Made by a program: the position numbers and the translations under genes. The notes below the pieces were generated by a model, which made no database searches, was not told the origin of the DNA, and saw only the letters and a list, made by a program, of their open reading frames with translations. From Diphasiastrum complanatum (lineage: Eukaryota; Streptophyta; Lycopodiopsida; Lycopodiales; Lycopodiaceae), in contig CM055092.1 in NCBI GenBank assembly GCA_029204225.1, positions 61,497,279-61,561,278 on the forward strand: a DNA stretch of 64,000 nt, in the 5' to 3' direction. Below, one piece after another: positions 1 through 12,363 of this stretch (position 1 is its first letter; every line of letters begins with the position of its first letter).

Positions 1-18
1 ATTCTCTCATTTTATGCT

Positions 19-1060
<1,042 letters not shown>

Positions 1061-1089
1061 ATCTTAAATCTTAAATCAATGTAAAATGC

Positions 1090-1315
1090 TAAACACCCTA
1101 CTATTATTGTGACTAGATTCAATGTCTCTACTACTCAAATTTAATCTACCGATAACTCGTGTACTATACTTTCCAACACTTTCCAAAAGTGTTTATTCAA
1201 ATGCTTTTAGACTAATATAACTTTGGAAAGTCAAACTCTAAGTCTACTATGAAAATTGGCCTCAATTGTGTATTTGGCAATTTATCAAACTATGACCAAT
1301 CGTGACCAACATGTA
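1090..1315 (-). mobile_element. LTR fragment, copia family A
   Basis: This stretch matches the U3 part of the LTR at 5181-5738, including 'tgtgactagattcaatgtct' and 'actttccaaaagtgtttatt', in the same orientation. No internal sequence is attached. Downstream DNA to about 1800 shows no gene. I read it as a truncated solo LTR left by decay or recombination. Confidence 0.8.
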
Positions 1316-1796
1316 TACAAATTCAATTTTTCCATTAGGCATACTAAAATTCTAATCAAAAAATTGGTTTTCATGGCACTTCTGTGGAACTTCCGTGAAT
1401 GTGTTTTTGAAATTTGCAAACCATAAGAGAAAGTCTTGACTAAAAAAAGGCCCTATAAAGAATGCCATGTAAAAATTCTCAATGTTGCACAAGTTTATGT
1501 TCACATTTGGGAGTTTGTACCTAGGCCACCATTTTGAGTATGGACCATTATCTATGTTGACAACATGCCCATAAAACTTGCTTGATGGGCAACTGAGTCT
1601 AGGTATACATCATGGCAATTCATCTCCATTATGTTGAGGTTCAATTGAGTCATTTCTATATGTCCATGTGAATGTAGAAATGGAAGGAAAAATAAATAAA
1701 AGTATCTTCTCAAATGGCCCTTTTGGAGTTGAGAGTTTCATTAATGTTTTGTCATCAGAAATGGACAACAATTGGTTTATCAATGCACGTGAAATT

Positions 1797-1799
<3 letters not shown>

Positions 1800-1857
<58 letters not shown>
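1800..1857. repeat. (TG)n microsatellite
   Basis: An uninterrupted run of about 28 TG units. Flanking DNA at 1320-1800 and 1860-2240 has open frames but no protein I recognise. Confidence 0.95.
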
Positions 1858-2244
1858 ATGCAATGAGCACCCTGCAGAGATGTTGGACAAAAATGAGAAG
1901 GATGATGATGGTTGTGGTCTAGGCTGTCATGGCTTCTGTCTTGAGAATGATGTCGTTCATGTGCATGGATTTCTTCATGAGAACCCTTTCATGAAGATGG
2001 TCAACCCTTTGAGAAGAAAAATGCTCATAAGCAGGAGCAGGAGGGTACTCGTCTTGCGCATTTAAGCTCTCATGGTGGCCGTGATGATGAGGTGAATGCC
2101 ACGCGTACTCTGAATGTAGAGGCGGGTATGGAACGCCATACCCTGGTTCATCTGGTGGCACAGTTGAGTGTGGATGGATGTCTACTGTATGCAAAAGGCT
2201 CATCAGCCATAGGTGCCTACAAGATACGGTAAAGATCATATGGA

Positions 2245-2965
2245 TCTGTAGTGTTCATTTCTTATTCTACCCTCAGCCCTAGATCCAAGCACACAAGCAT
2301 CAAGGAGATGAAGGTAGTTGTCACGCGGAGGTTTGTTCCCATGAGAGCGATAGCATATCTCATAATCCAACATGTGCATAGATTCACATCTAACACTAAG
2401 ATCCATAAACACTACATCCATTAACCTTAATCCACAACAATGATAGAAACTTACTCTTCTCTCTCTCGCTCTTTCTCTCTCACAAAAAGCATAAGAACAT
2501 TCAATCCCAATAAGCATCAAATCCAACAAATACCAAACAAAAAAAAAGCATGAGAGTTAGAGGAGCGATGAAACGCAAGGACATTCCTTATCCATTTCAT
2601 AAGAGGGCCAACCTGCTTGTATTGAAACGATGAGAACATGTACAAATGATTCAAAATTACCACTATATATAGTGGATTGGCCTCAAATCCTATTGGCCAA
2701 TTTCTACCTCCCTAACTATTTAAATTTGAAATTTAGAGAAAACCATTTTCAAAATTGGTGGAAACCCTTTTTATTCACTAACTTGACTATTAGGCCCTAC
2801 GACATTAAAAGTCCCGCAAAAAGGCCTAAAGTCCTTTCATTAACTTTTAACTAATCAAATCTCTATGTGATCATTGGGTTGGATTTACACACGCGGGATG
2901 CCAAATCCCTCTCACTTATTAACTAGGGTTAGAGTTGCTTTAGGGCCTGCAAAAACCCTCCAATA
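2245..2965 (-). mobile_element. LTR-like repeat, family C, copy 1
   Basis: About 720 bp collinear with 11,600-12,363. Shared text includes 'gcatcaaggagatgaag', 'gttgtcacgcg' and 'gacattaaaagtc'. On the minus strand the purine-rich run GGTGGGGGATAC immediately precedes the repeat start, as a polypurine tract precedes a 3' LTR, and a TATA-like CTATATATAG lies inside. The orientation is therefore inferred as minus. No coding domain is attached, so the superfamily is not settled. Confidence 0.6.
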
Positions 2966-5180
2966 GTATCCCCCACCAAAACTGGTGGCGGTCCCAAGAC
3001 ACCTCGCGAGATCATTTATTTCGGGCTTTGGTTGGCCTCTCTTCAGACCTTTATTAGGTGGTGCGACAACATGAGTAAAAATGCAGCATGAATGGAGGCA
3101 GATTAAAATAGGATCTAGGAGAGTAGAGGAGATAAATCCAACACTTATCGTCCAACAAGAAACATTTGAACCACGTCTTTATCGGAAGAAAACAAGGTCT
3201 ACAGACCTTCCTAGAATTGGGAGTGTTGGTTACCTTTAACTCTCTCTCTCTCTCTCTCTCTCTCTAAGCATGAAAACATAACCAATACACAACACATAAA
3301 CTATGATCTTGTAAATTAAAATAACAGGACTAGGTTAAGATCCTACAAATCAGAGTAGCACAAACTAGTAAGCTTGAAACATTAATTATGTAAACCACAA
3401 ATTGTTGAGAGTGGAGATCATTTGTTTTCTTAGGCCAACAATGGGATTCCCCAGCAGGTTCATAAAAACACTAGCGGAGTAGTGTCATCATTTCAAGGAC
3501 AAACGTAATCAATAAGGCAGCATGAAGGCCTCAATGTGGTGAAAGAATCTAAAAAATGTGGTGGTGTTGAGTCAAAATGTATCAACTAGGACGAGAATTT
3601 TGTAATCTTGATATAATAGTTGAGGTGGTAATAATTTAGCATTGTTCAAATACAAATTGCCAATGTTTTTTGACTATGGCAATGGTTTTCATGTCAATGA
3701 TTGAAAGATCACAATGGATTATTTGGCTTTAACAAAGTTGTATTATTGACATTGCTTTTTTTCTTGAGATGATGTCTTTGCTTTATGTGTTCCTTTGATT
3801 GCTTGACACTTTTTATCAAATTATCTAGTTGGGTTATGCTTTTTTTTAATTGCCTCTTATGGTATTGAGTTTAGCTTACTATTCAATACTTTCTTTATAG
3901 TAAGTGTTGGTGGCTCACAATTCTTTCTTAGTCTTTCTCCTATATTACATTGCTAAATAGGTCAATACTATAGAAACGCTGAAAGCATTGCTCGCATAAG
4001 ATCAAAGGACATGTCATTATTGAAAAATGTATGGATTAAGACTCCATGTCTATGTCCTTCGGAACACCTATCGTTGATGCCTTCACTAGGAATTTAGAAA
4101 AGCTTCAAAGTCAAGAAGGTCCAATGAAAAGTCTTAACTCTAGCTAGTAGAAATGACTAATCAAAAGCTTAAGAGCCTTCAAACTAGATCAAAAGCTATG
4201 TGGTGCCACCAATATTGTTCATTTAACAAAACTACCAATGAATATCCTTTCACTCCACAATATCTCAAGTGACAAGGAAGATATTGCTACTTGTGTAACC
4301 TAATCATGATAGTCTTTATAATTCCTGGATTCAAGTCACATGACAATGTAACAAATAGAGAACCAACATCAATTGAGATCATCAGTAGTTTGAAATCCAT
4401 CATTTTCATAAGCACAAGCCCCACGTCCCTTGCACTCCATGAACACAACCCGGATAGACAATGTGGGATTATTATATCTTCCCTAGTACATCAAGCAAAT
4501 GTAAATGAAATTATGTCGGGATTTGACTATGTGAATCTATAATATAACATCATGTATGAAATTAATGAGTTGTTGCAGCTATGATGGAAAATTGGTCTCA
4601 CTTTATGCAAATATAATTAGGAGAGTTGAAAACTGACTCTCAATCAAGTGTTATAGATCTAGAAGTAACCATTATAGTTTAAATCCCTAATAACAACAAA
4701 ACTAATAAGATTACATTTTTCTCTACAACGATTGTGATATTGGCCATCCATTTTTGGGCTGAACCATGTTAGAAAAAAAATGTTACAAAAAGCCTATTCA
4801 CACCTCTGAATCTCCTCAATTTAGTGTGAAAAAATGAAAGCCCAAAAATGTCTCTAGTTGTGCAAACGATGACTCAAACTCAAAACAATGGAATCACCCT
4901 AGGTGGTCAATGGATCTTCCACCTCTCCATTGAAGTGTATTTTGAATTGGCCTAAGTACCAATATTCTAGGAACTACTAGTTATGCTTGATAGAGAACTT
5001 CATAAAATACTCAAAACTACCTTTGCATACATAGATATTTAACCTACCGTAAGGGTACCACTATCATTCATGTACCACTAACACAAGGTGATAAGCATTT
5101 GCGAGTGATGTTGAAATGTTATCTAGACATGTGAGAAGATCTACAACAATTAGTTGGAGAACAATCATTCATATAATAAA
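2966..5180. other. No gene recognised; decayed repeat DNA
   Basis: A short (CT)n tract lies at 3239-3266. The rest is AT-rich with only short open frames. Near 4,745-4,790 the plus strand reads VILAIHFWAEP, faintly like the copia integrase FWAEA motif, but nothing around it confirms this. I see no intact gene, RNA gene or clear LTR. Confidence 0.5.
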
Positions 5181-5738
5181 TGTGAAGAATTTGGGATCAA
5201 TTAAGATCCAAATCCATAAATTGATCTTTGGTTAGAAATAGATCAACTCTACTAATCTTGCCAATGTGGAAAAATCAACATCTACTTAATGAAAGAGATG
5301 GAAACTCACTAGGTACCTAATCAAACATCAAACATAAGATATGATGAAGTTGTTGTCCATTCAAAAGTAGTAAGCCACTGTATTTCACACGTGTGGATCC
5401 GAAAATAAGAATTCTACACAAGAATGTCTTCTCTTCCCATGTGTTACATCCTTTTATAGCAGGTCCAAACTTAATTTCAAACTTTGGTTTCCCTCCATAA
5501 TGAAAAACCCTATCGTTATTGTGACTAGATTCAATGTCTCTACTACTCAAATTGAATCTATCAAAAACTCGTGTACTATACTTTCCCACACTTTCCAAAA
5601 GTGTTTATTCAAATGCTTTTGGAATAATATAACTTTTAAAAGTCAAACTCTAAGTCTAATAAAATTGGCCTCAATTGTGTATTTGGCAATTTATCAAACT
5701 ATGACCAATCTTGACTAAACTAGTTGAAATCTCTCACA
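5181..5738 (-). repeat. 3' LTR of copia element A1
   Basis: Begins on the minus strand with TGTGAGAG and ends TTCTTCACA, the TG...CA form of LTRs. It holds a TATA box in GCTATAAAAGGATG. Homologous LTRs or fragments occur at 1,090, 8,369, 32,935, 34,981 and 52,460. The element's stop codon overlaps the LTR start. Confidence 0.85.
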
Positions 5739-5830
5739 CTCCCTCTTCGATTATTTTTGGCATAGACTTTGAAAACACTCCAAGTGAAGTCCTATGCTTT
5801 ATAAACATGTCCTTTCCCAATGCTTTAAAG
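5734..5830 (-). pseudogene. C-terminal tail of copia pol
   Basis: The minus strand encodes a tail starting KALGKDMFIKHRTS and ending IEEGV-stop. This is the extreme C-terminus of a copia polyprotein, after RNase H. The same tail is at 8,190-8,373 on the plus strand (KALGKDLFINHRTS, VEEGV-stop). Everything upstream in pol is missing, so it cannot make an enzyme. The stop overlaps the LTR start by one codon, the usual layout of this family. Confidence 0.75.
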
Positions 5831-6395
5831 TAGAATCCATAATTGATATAAAGAATAGTGTCCACTTTGGATGCTTCACTATCTCTTACATCAATTTTAC
5901 ACATCAAGATGTAAATAGAACGTGAAGAACCAAATAGAATGTAAATGAGATGATTCTTCCATGCTATAGACTTTGAACTTTCTAGAAAATTACAGAAACC
6001 AAAAATAAGTGTGAGTGATAACCATTTGCTTGTTGTATCCTCCCTCTTTGTCCTTTCTTGATATGTCTCCACCATAAAACTCCATGAATGAGCCTCCATC
6101 TCCATCTTGCCACAAGATGCCATCATCACTTGATGACTTCATCATGAATGAGTGATATAATGAGCCTCCAATAGCTTCATCGCCATCAACAAAACCAAAC
6201 AAGAATGCTAGTACAACTCCAACATCATAATGATGCTCACCGATGTAGCTAGTTTGACCATATCTTGACAATTTGCACACATCCACATGAAATTGCTCAA
6301 ACATGAGACAAAACCAGTAAAGTAAACTTGAAAAATACTTCCTTGCTGCTCCTTTGACCTTACTTGAGTCTTCAATAACCTTGGTAATGGAAGGT
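5830..6395 (-). other. Unrecognised segment replacing pol in element A1
   Basis: This lies between gag and the pol tail, where protease, integrase and RT would be expected. One open frame (6460-5990) crosses it and encodes no domain I know. About 105 bp (6,278-6,383) is nearly identical to plus-strand 55,609-55,712 in element A2; both encode SSKVKGAARK and FHVDVCKLSR. The rest is not shared within the window. It could be captured host DNA or unfamiliar noncoding sequence of the family. Confidence 0.5.
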
Positions 6396-6429
6396 TTTAA
6401 ACCACTTACTTTTGCTCTTGCCTTTGAAT

Positions 6430-7070
6430 TTAACCTTGACGAACATACCTTCCTCTCCAACTTGAGATGTTGATGAAGTCCAAGGCTCTTTCTTGGAGCC
6501 TATATTCTTCATTGATCAAGATCTCTTGAAGATCAATCAAACTTGGCAAAGTTATTTGAATGGCAAGACTTTGTACAATGTTAGCATGAGCATCCAACAA
6601 ACCATTAAGAATAACTTGAACAAACTCTCCTTCCTTAATGCTCTCATCAATGCAAGCTAACTCATCATTCAAGGCCTTCACTCTCCAAACAAAAATATTT
6701 GAACTCTCTTCATTATTTTGCAAACTTTGAAAATTTTTCCTTTTTCCTTCTTAGAGTCAGCACTCTAGAAGTAGACTTGGATTCATAAAGCTTCTTCAAT
6801 GAATCCCAAGCATCCTTTGATGAAGTACTCTTACCAACTTCCTTGAGAAGTTCATTGGTAACATTCATCTTGTAGAGCTCTTTTGGCCCTCTTATCATAC
6901 CTCATTTGTTCTTGTTGTGTTGCTAGCCTTTCCTCCAAACCTACAACAATATCCAAAACATCATTCGTCTCAAGAAGTGATTCCATCCTCACTTTCCACA
7001 TGTACAATGAATAGTTGCTTGAGGTAAGCAAATCATTGCCTTCCAACATGTATCCACTTGATGTAGCCAT
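6430..7070 (-). pseudogene. Copia gag polyprotein (broken)
   Basis: Gag packages retrotransposon RNA into virus-like particles. Three minus-strand pieces in different frames follow in order: 7070-6852 (starting MATSSGYMLEGND, with WKVRMESLLE), 6898-6713 (with DAWDSLKKLYES, typical of the UBN2 gag domain) and 6723-6430 (FVWRVKALNDELACID). At least two frameshifts separate them. The first piece matches the gag start of element A2 at 53,362, which supports this ATG as the family's start. No zinc knuckle is present, so the gag is also truncated at its C-terminus. Confidence 0.8.
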
Positions 7071-7462
7071 GTTGCAACGACCTGATCCTTCTCTTTCAAC
7101 CTATTCCTATGCACAAGGCAGTCTTTTGAAATACAACAAATGTTTCCAAAAATAATTTACAAGATATGGAATCTCTCAATTCTCTTCTAGCACTTATATC
7201 TAGCAAATCAACACACAGAATGTAGAAATTTTGATCTACCTATTCTCCTCCAGGCTAGAAGATGGCATGCCCTAGGGTGCTGTAGTTATGCCAAAGACCT
7301 TTAATTCTTAGAACCATCATAAAGCAATTTCTATGCATGGGCAGTAGAAATATGCTCTTTCCTGATTTTAGTATTTTTAGGGGCTTTTCTTAAACTTTTG
7401 CCTTTTGGTTGCTTCATTGGCATGCATTCTATGCTTTTACCTGAAATGAGTATGCTTGTCTA

Positions 7463-7690
7463 CTAAACTTTGAAGGCCTGCTCGTACTGATTCCTCAGCC
7501 TAAATACAAGCTCCATATCTTTGGGCATGATAGTCACTCGCTTTGCATGTACAACAACAAGCATAGTGTCCTCAAAAAACCTAATCTGATAACCTTCATA
7601 GGTTGTATGCAAAGCTTCAATGGCAGTCACGCACCATTTCACATCCACGGATAAAGATCTGGTCACAATTATTAGGGAAACTCCCTAAGA
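7463..7690 (-). pseudogene. Histone H3-like fragment (histone-fold alpha2-alpha3)
   Basis: The minus frame contains FFEDTMLVVVHAKRVTIMPKD, which lines up with the C-terminal third of histone H3 (FEDTNL, then HAKRVTIMPKD). It is preceded by AIEALHTTYEGYQ at the place of AVAALQEAAEAYL in helix alpha2. The N-terminal tail and alphaN helix are not recognisable, and the end (MELVFRLRNQYEQAFKV) departs from canonical RRIRGERA. The frame is open to a stop at 7463. It lies between two oppositely oriented copia A remnants. It may be a processed H3 pseudogene or a captured fragment; divergence outside the HAKRVTIMPKD core argues against a working histone. Confidence 0.7.
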
Positions 7691-7930
7691 TCCTGCTTAC
7701 AAGATAACACACAATGGAAAACACACTATGGAGCAACCACCCAATCAAGTAGAAGCAACCAATCAACTCTAGAAGCTTCACCCCCAAGCCAAGGAACAAG
7801 AGGCATGAATGTAGAGTGAAACCCTGGCAATGAATCCATGATCACAATGAGGAGTAGGGCGAGTTTGGCCTCAATATATAGAGCCAAAAGCATCCTGGGC
7901 ACATTTGCTCCCAAGGTTAGACTCCCTTAT
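7680..7930 (-). repeat. Repeat related to 47.9-48.3 kb
   Basis: The minus strand reads 'gggggtgaagct', 'gattgggtggtt' and 'gctccatagt' in the same order as plus-strand 48,195-48,270, and each has a TATA-like CTATATA upstream. I infer a shared LTR or promoter-bearing repeat fused upstream of the H3-like frame. Similarity is patchy and judged by eye. Confidence 0.4.
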
Positions 7931-7957
7931 CAGAGGAAAAGAAAATAGTCAAGGCTA

Positions 7958-8190
7958 GTGAGCTCAGGAACCAGGGCTAAGAAAAGCCAAATCAAGCCAG
8001 TCGAAGACCAGCCAACTCATGATCAAGCTGGGTCATCTAGGGTGGAAGCTGAAAAATCCTCCTCTTTTCCACCTCCAATCAAAAGAATATTAGTACTATC
8101 AGATGAGACTGAGCAGATGATAGGCCAGAGCCAATTGATTCTTGATACACTGAAAGTTCAAGAGGGTCTTCCTGTCACTCCTGGGAGATA
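7958..8190 (+). pseudogene. Unrecognised ORF fused to a copia tail
   Basis: An open frame of about 78 codons starting MSSGTRAKKSQIKPVED is hydrophilic, rich in Lys, Glu, Ser and Pro, and looks disordered. At about 8,187 it runs out of frame into the RNase H end of copia pol (YHFVREQV in the neighbouring frame). No domain is recognised. It may be a gag fragment of another retroelement or part of a captured gene. The junction suggests a deletion or template switch, not a normal gene. Confidence 0.35.
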
Positions 8191-8373
8191 CAATATCACT
8201 TTGTGAGGGAGCAGGTCATTGCAAAGGAGGTGGAGCTTCAACATGTGTCTTCAAGGGAATGTGTGGCTGATATCTTCACCAAAGCATTGGGAAAAGACTT
8301 GTTCATAAATCATAGGACTTCACTTGGAGTATTATCAAAGTCTATGCTAAAACTAGTTGAAGAGGGAGTGTGA
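8190..8373 (+). pseudogene. Copia pol C-terminus (RNase H end), family A
   Basis: The plus strand encodes YHFVREQVIAKEVELQHV, then ADIFTKALGKDLF and VEEGV-stop. These are the hallmark last residues of copia RNase H; ADIFTKAL is near-universal in copia elements. All of gag, protease, integrase and RT is missing upstream. The stop at 8371-8373 overlaps the LTR start at 8369, as in element A1. Confidence 0.85.
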
Positions 8374-8955
8374 AAGATTCAACTAGTTTCATCACATTTT
8401 GCTATATTTCCATATTTGGCATATTGAGGCCAAAACTTGTTTTAGACTTAGAGGTTGACTTTTTCAAAGTTCATTAGTCTAAATTTCATTTGAATAAACA
8501 CTTTTTGAAAGTGTGAGAAAGTTAGAATGCGAGTTTGAGTAGATTCAAATTTGAATAGTTGGGTACATTGAATCTAGACCCAAAATTAGTAGGGTTAGCA
8601 TTTTGGTGGGAAAGCCAAGTGGCCAAATAGGGTTTGGACCTGCTATAAAAGGATGTAGAGTCTCTTCTCTATCTCATTGCATTCTTATACATGGTTCTCT
8701 TGGGTTCTACTATCCATTGGTGCACTACCTTGGTGATTGCTTGCAATTCTATGTGTAGAATGATCTATATTTGCTATTTTTGGATCCACACGTGTGTAAT
8801 ACAATAGCTTGCTGGTTTTGTATGGACAGCAACAATACTTTTTCATTTCATTCAAGTTTGATCAAGTTTTATTAGTGTTTGCATCTCATTTTGTGTGTAG
8901 ATACTGATTTTTCTACATTGGTGAGATTGGTAGTGCATCGTAACCAAGTATAGAT
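8369..8955 (+). repeat. 3' LTR of a plus-strand copia A remnant (3'-truncated)
   Basis: Starts TGTGAAAGATTC right after the pol tail and GAAGAGGGAG purine tract. It contains GCTATAAAAGGATG and later 'agatccacacgtgtg'-type text found in other family A LTRs. Homology stops near 8,955, before the expected TTCACA end. Between the TATA box and 'ggttctcttgggttctac' it has a short imperfect CT run, the slot that holds a 126-bp AG tract in the 34,981 LTR. Confidence 0.8.
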
Positions 8956-10410
8956 AATGTCCCAATACATTTTCATGAATGACTTATTAAAAGATCTTCT
9001 TCATTACCAACACAGAGATTTGACCTGTAAATTAGAAAAGGACTTAATGAAGACCATATAAGAGAAACGATTTCATTAACCATTCATGTGACATCATCCA
9101 AGGTCAACGGGTAATAAAAATTATCTTCCAAGGAATCGCATAAAATTGGGTTACTAAATGCTAAGAAATTCACAATTATATTCTTAGTCTAACGAAATAG
9201 CTTGTCGGGTTTCCAGTTTTGTAAATTGGAGATATATCCCTAAGGGGTCATGACCAATATCTCAAAGTTCTGACCAATAGGTTTGGCATCATTTAGATTT
9301 ATGACCTACTATGGTCAATTGGATCCAATTAGTTTCAGATCTCCCCTTTGGAATTTCCTGCATCCCATACCATAGGTTTTTTCTCCAGGAAGACGTCCAA
9401 AAATCAATTTTTGGAACAACTCATTTAACTATTGAGTTGGGTAAATCGGTTTTATACGAAGTTCTGAGTAATTATCACAAATTCCAACTCCATAACACAA
9501 ATTCCAGCTTAAGTTTTCTTTCACAATTTTTCCTAATCTTCACGGTCACTAAAGGGAATTGTAACATTACCTTAGAATCCCTGAAGCTCATAGATTAAGA
9601 AATGGGAAAGAATGAGTAGGAATTTTTGCACTTAAGAACAAATTTGAAACAATGATTCAAGAAAGTTTCTAATAACGGGGTGAATTAATTATACATGCAA
9701 TACAAGTTGCCATCAATTCGCCCTAGAATTATTTAGTTGAATCAAACTTACAAATTTTTCGGTTCTTCAAGCAAATTACCTCTAAAATCAAATCTTGGAA
9801 ATGTTCTACTCATCAAGCCTTTTGATCTTTTCCAACTGATTTTTAGGGTGGCTATAGTTAGTTATCGGTTTGTTGTTCTTAGCTTTTGGTGTTCAATGAC
9901 AACATCAAATATAAAGACCAATATAAAGACCTCCATCAAGGATCATAACTAGGATGCTGAATCCAAAGAACAACAATGAAACAGATGGTAAACCTACCCA
10001 ACCAAACCTAGATCTTATGGATCTAGCCCCCAAGCTATAGATCTACTGATCAATGCTTAATAGGAAATATGTCATATCGACAGCATATTTTGCTGCCATT
10101 ACCCCATCCAGGCATACACTAGTGAGAGCCCAATGGGTATACTTATACCCTCCAAGGCCCATGCACCACTCGTAGTGCATTGTGACACCTCACTGGACAT
10201 GTAGCCTATCTAGGCCACATCATCCAGTTCTCTTGTGATTCACTGATAGACCCATAAAAGTCCACCATCATGAGTTTAGGCCTCCAACCATTAATTATAA
10301 TCATATGCACATGAGGGCCCAAAACCCCTCATAATCATAATTAACTTACGAGTTGTAGGCTTAGTGATCTCTAGCGAGACACGCTATCAAGACCAATCGT
10401 GGGCATGACA
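8956..10410. other. No gene recognised
   Basis: AT-rich DNA with short open frames only (for example 9,311-9,598 and 9,737-9,952), neither resembling a known protein. The region 10,080-10,400 is slightly more GC-rich and may be another repeat. No RNA gene or LTR end was seen. Confidence 0.5.
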
Positions 10411-11145
10411 GTAAGTGTGGCTTGTCAAATTGTAAACTAAGATACTTTCCTGCAGATCTAGGATTAAAATTATCAAAAGAGCGGTGTCTACAAACTGAAG
10501 CAAAAAAGGAGGCTATGAAGCAATATCCTTTTCATTCAATTCTAGGCTCATATATTATGTTTTGCACTCATCTTGACTCGATTAGCACATTGAGCCAATT
10601 TTATCTAACCTAGGATTGACACACTAAAGATATTTCTTGAAGGTTTTAATTATAGACAAGCTACGAACAACCTTTGCATATGTTATGGACGTAGCCAATC
10701 TACCAATATTCTTACAAGATACGCAAATGCTGATTGGATAGGAGAAGTCCATATTAGATGACTAGCTTCTGAATTTGTATTTTTTATTAATGAAGGTGCA
10801 ATATCTTGGAATAGCCAAAAGCAAATCTCAGTAGGATTATCCTCAATTGAATCATAATACATTGTTGTTCCAAATGCTACCAAGAAGGCAATTGAGCTCA
10901 AAAGAGTGCTTATAGACATCAACCTTGTTCAACAACAACCTTCTTTATCACCAAAGCACGATTGAACTATCTCTGAATTCAATACGAGTATGTAATAGAG
11001 AAAGTGCAAAGCAAGGAAGTTTTACTTATTTTTTTGCAAGACAGAGATTATGGCAGTAGACTACTTCTCCAAAGCATTATCAAAAGATAATCACATCATA
11101 TTTAATAACATTTTAAATCTAAAAATTGATAATTTTTAGGATCCA
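10411..11145 (+). pseudogene. Copia pol fragment, family B (RT end to RNase H)
   Basis: The reading KKEAMKQYPFHSILGS matches KEAMKQYPVHSIVGS of the family B copy at 33.6-33.9 kb. Further on, DYFSKALSKDNHIIFNN matches the tail of that copy. Several stops and frameshifts lie between. This is the region from the RT C-terminus through RNase H; upstream domains are absent. Confidence 0.75.
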
Positions 11146-11590
11146 CAATAAGGGGGGGGTGTTGAATTTCAAATGTCAAGGAGTAAATCCTCTTATTAAT
11201 GTGTTTTCTTTCAAGTATAAATATATAATTCTAGATAGAAGATTGAAATTGAGAATCAGAGAATCAAAGTCTACCTTGACTTCTAGCTTGGATCAATCGG
11301 TTGGATTGACTGACAAATATATATTGATCCCTAAGGTTGCAATCCAAAGTCAACCCTTGAACCATTTCGATTTTGACCCAGGTCCATTTCAACCTTGGTT
11401 CTATTTTTTGACCACCGTCACGATCTCATTTCAATCCAAGGATAGTGTTGACAATTATCTACTATGTACATAAGTGGTTAAGCTAGGAAGTGATGGTTAC
11501 CTATTATAAGATAGATTAGACATGATTAGTTAAACATGTGTCATCATTCTTTAGTACGTACAAGTAGAAGATCATTCCTATAAAGAAAAG
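11146..11590 (+). repeat. Family B PPT and LTR start
   Basis: A purine run AATAAGGGGGGGG (ending 11,159) is followed by TGTTGAATTTC at 11,160, the place expected for a 3' LTR after the family B pol tail. The minus-strand copy at 33.3 kb has the same layout (AAGGGGGAGAG, then TTGAATTTC). A TATA-like TATAAAG lies at about 11,580, just before family C sequence begins, so the LTR is probably interrupted there. Confidence 0.55.
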
Positions 11591-11599
11591 CCAAGTGTG

Positions 11600-12363
11600 T
11601 AGTGGGTTTCTTTCCTTGCCTATCCTCAACCCAAGATCTAATCAATCTAGCATCAAGGAGATGAAGTTAGTTGTCACGCGTAGATTCGTTCCCATGAGAG
11701 TGATAGCATAGTTCAGATTTTAGCATGAATGGAAGATTCACATCTAACTCTACATCCACTAACCCTAAGCATTAACACTACATCCTTTAACACTAACCCT
11801 AAGCATTAACACTAGATCCACAATGAAGATAGATTACTCTTTCTCTCTCTCCCTTTCTCTCTCATAAAAAGTATAAAAACATGCAATCCCAATAACAATT
11901 AAATGCAACAATTAGCAAAACACAACAAAAGCATGAGAGATAGAGGAAAAGTGATAGAAAGCAAGGACATTCATAAATCCATTTCACAAGAGATCCAATC
12001 TGCTTTATTGAAATGAAGATATGTACATGTGTAGGAAACTCGAGTTGGTCCTTTTTTATAGTAGAGAAGAGAACCCTGGCCTCTAAATCCTATTGGTCCA
12101 TTTCTGCCTCCCTAATTATTCAAATCTAAAAAAGAGTGGGAACCATCCAAAATTGGAGGGAAACCCAACTTTATTCCCTGACTTGACATTTAGGCCCTGC
12201 GACATTAAAAGTCTAGCAAAAAGGCCTAAAGTCCTTTTTTTGACTTGCAAATTAATCAATATCTATGTGATCATCGGGTTGGACTTACACACGTAGGGTG
12301 CCAAATCCCTCTCACTTATTAACTAGGGTTAGGGTTGTCTCGGGATCCTCGAACCCTCCAACA
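11600..12363 (-). mobile_element. LTR-like repeat, family C, copy 2
   Basis: Collinear with 2245-2965. On the minus strand GGTGGGGGATAC (polypurine-like) leads into TGTTGGAGGGTTC at 12,363, and a TATA box CTATAAAAAAGG lies near 12,055. A 22-bp phrase beginning 'ctaaccctaagcattaac' is duplicated in tandem (11,759 and 11,793, 34-bp period) inside it and not in copy 1. No adjoining retroviral gene was recognised. Confidence 0.6.

Larger units (their letters stand above)
5181..7255 (-). mobile_element. Truncated, internally deleted copia element (family A, copy A1)
   Basis: Read on the minus strand: a leader (about 7255-7071), a broken gag (7070-6430), an unrecognised segment (about 6390-5830), the last codons of pol (to 5734), a purine tract GAAGAGGGAG, and a 3' LTR (5738-5181). 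The 5' LTR is absent; the leader stops near 7255 where unrelated H3-like DNA begins. Protease, integrase and reverse transcriptase are missing. The gag and leader match copy A2 at 53 kb. With gag joined almost directly to the pol tail, this copy is non-autonomous. Confidence 0.8.

Noticed and set aside
1919-2239. 106-codon minus frame rich in His and Pro (HHHGHH)
   Set aside because: No family recognised, no splice or promoter context, and it adjoins repeat family C; could be a gag fragment but not supportable.
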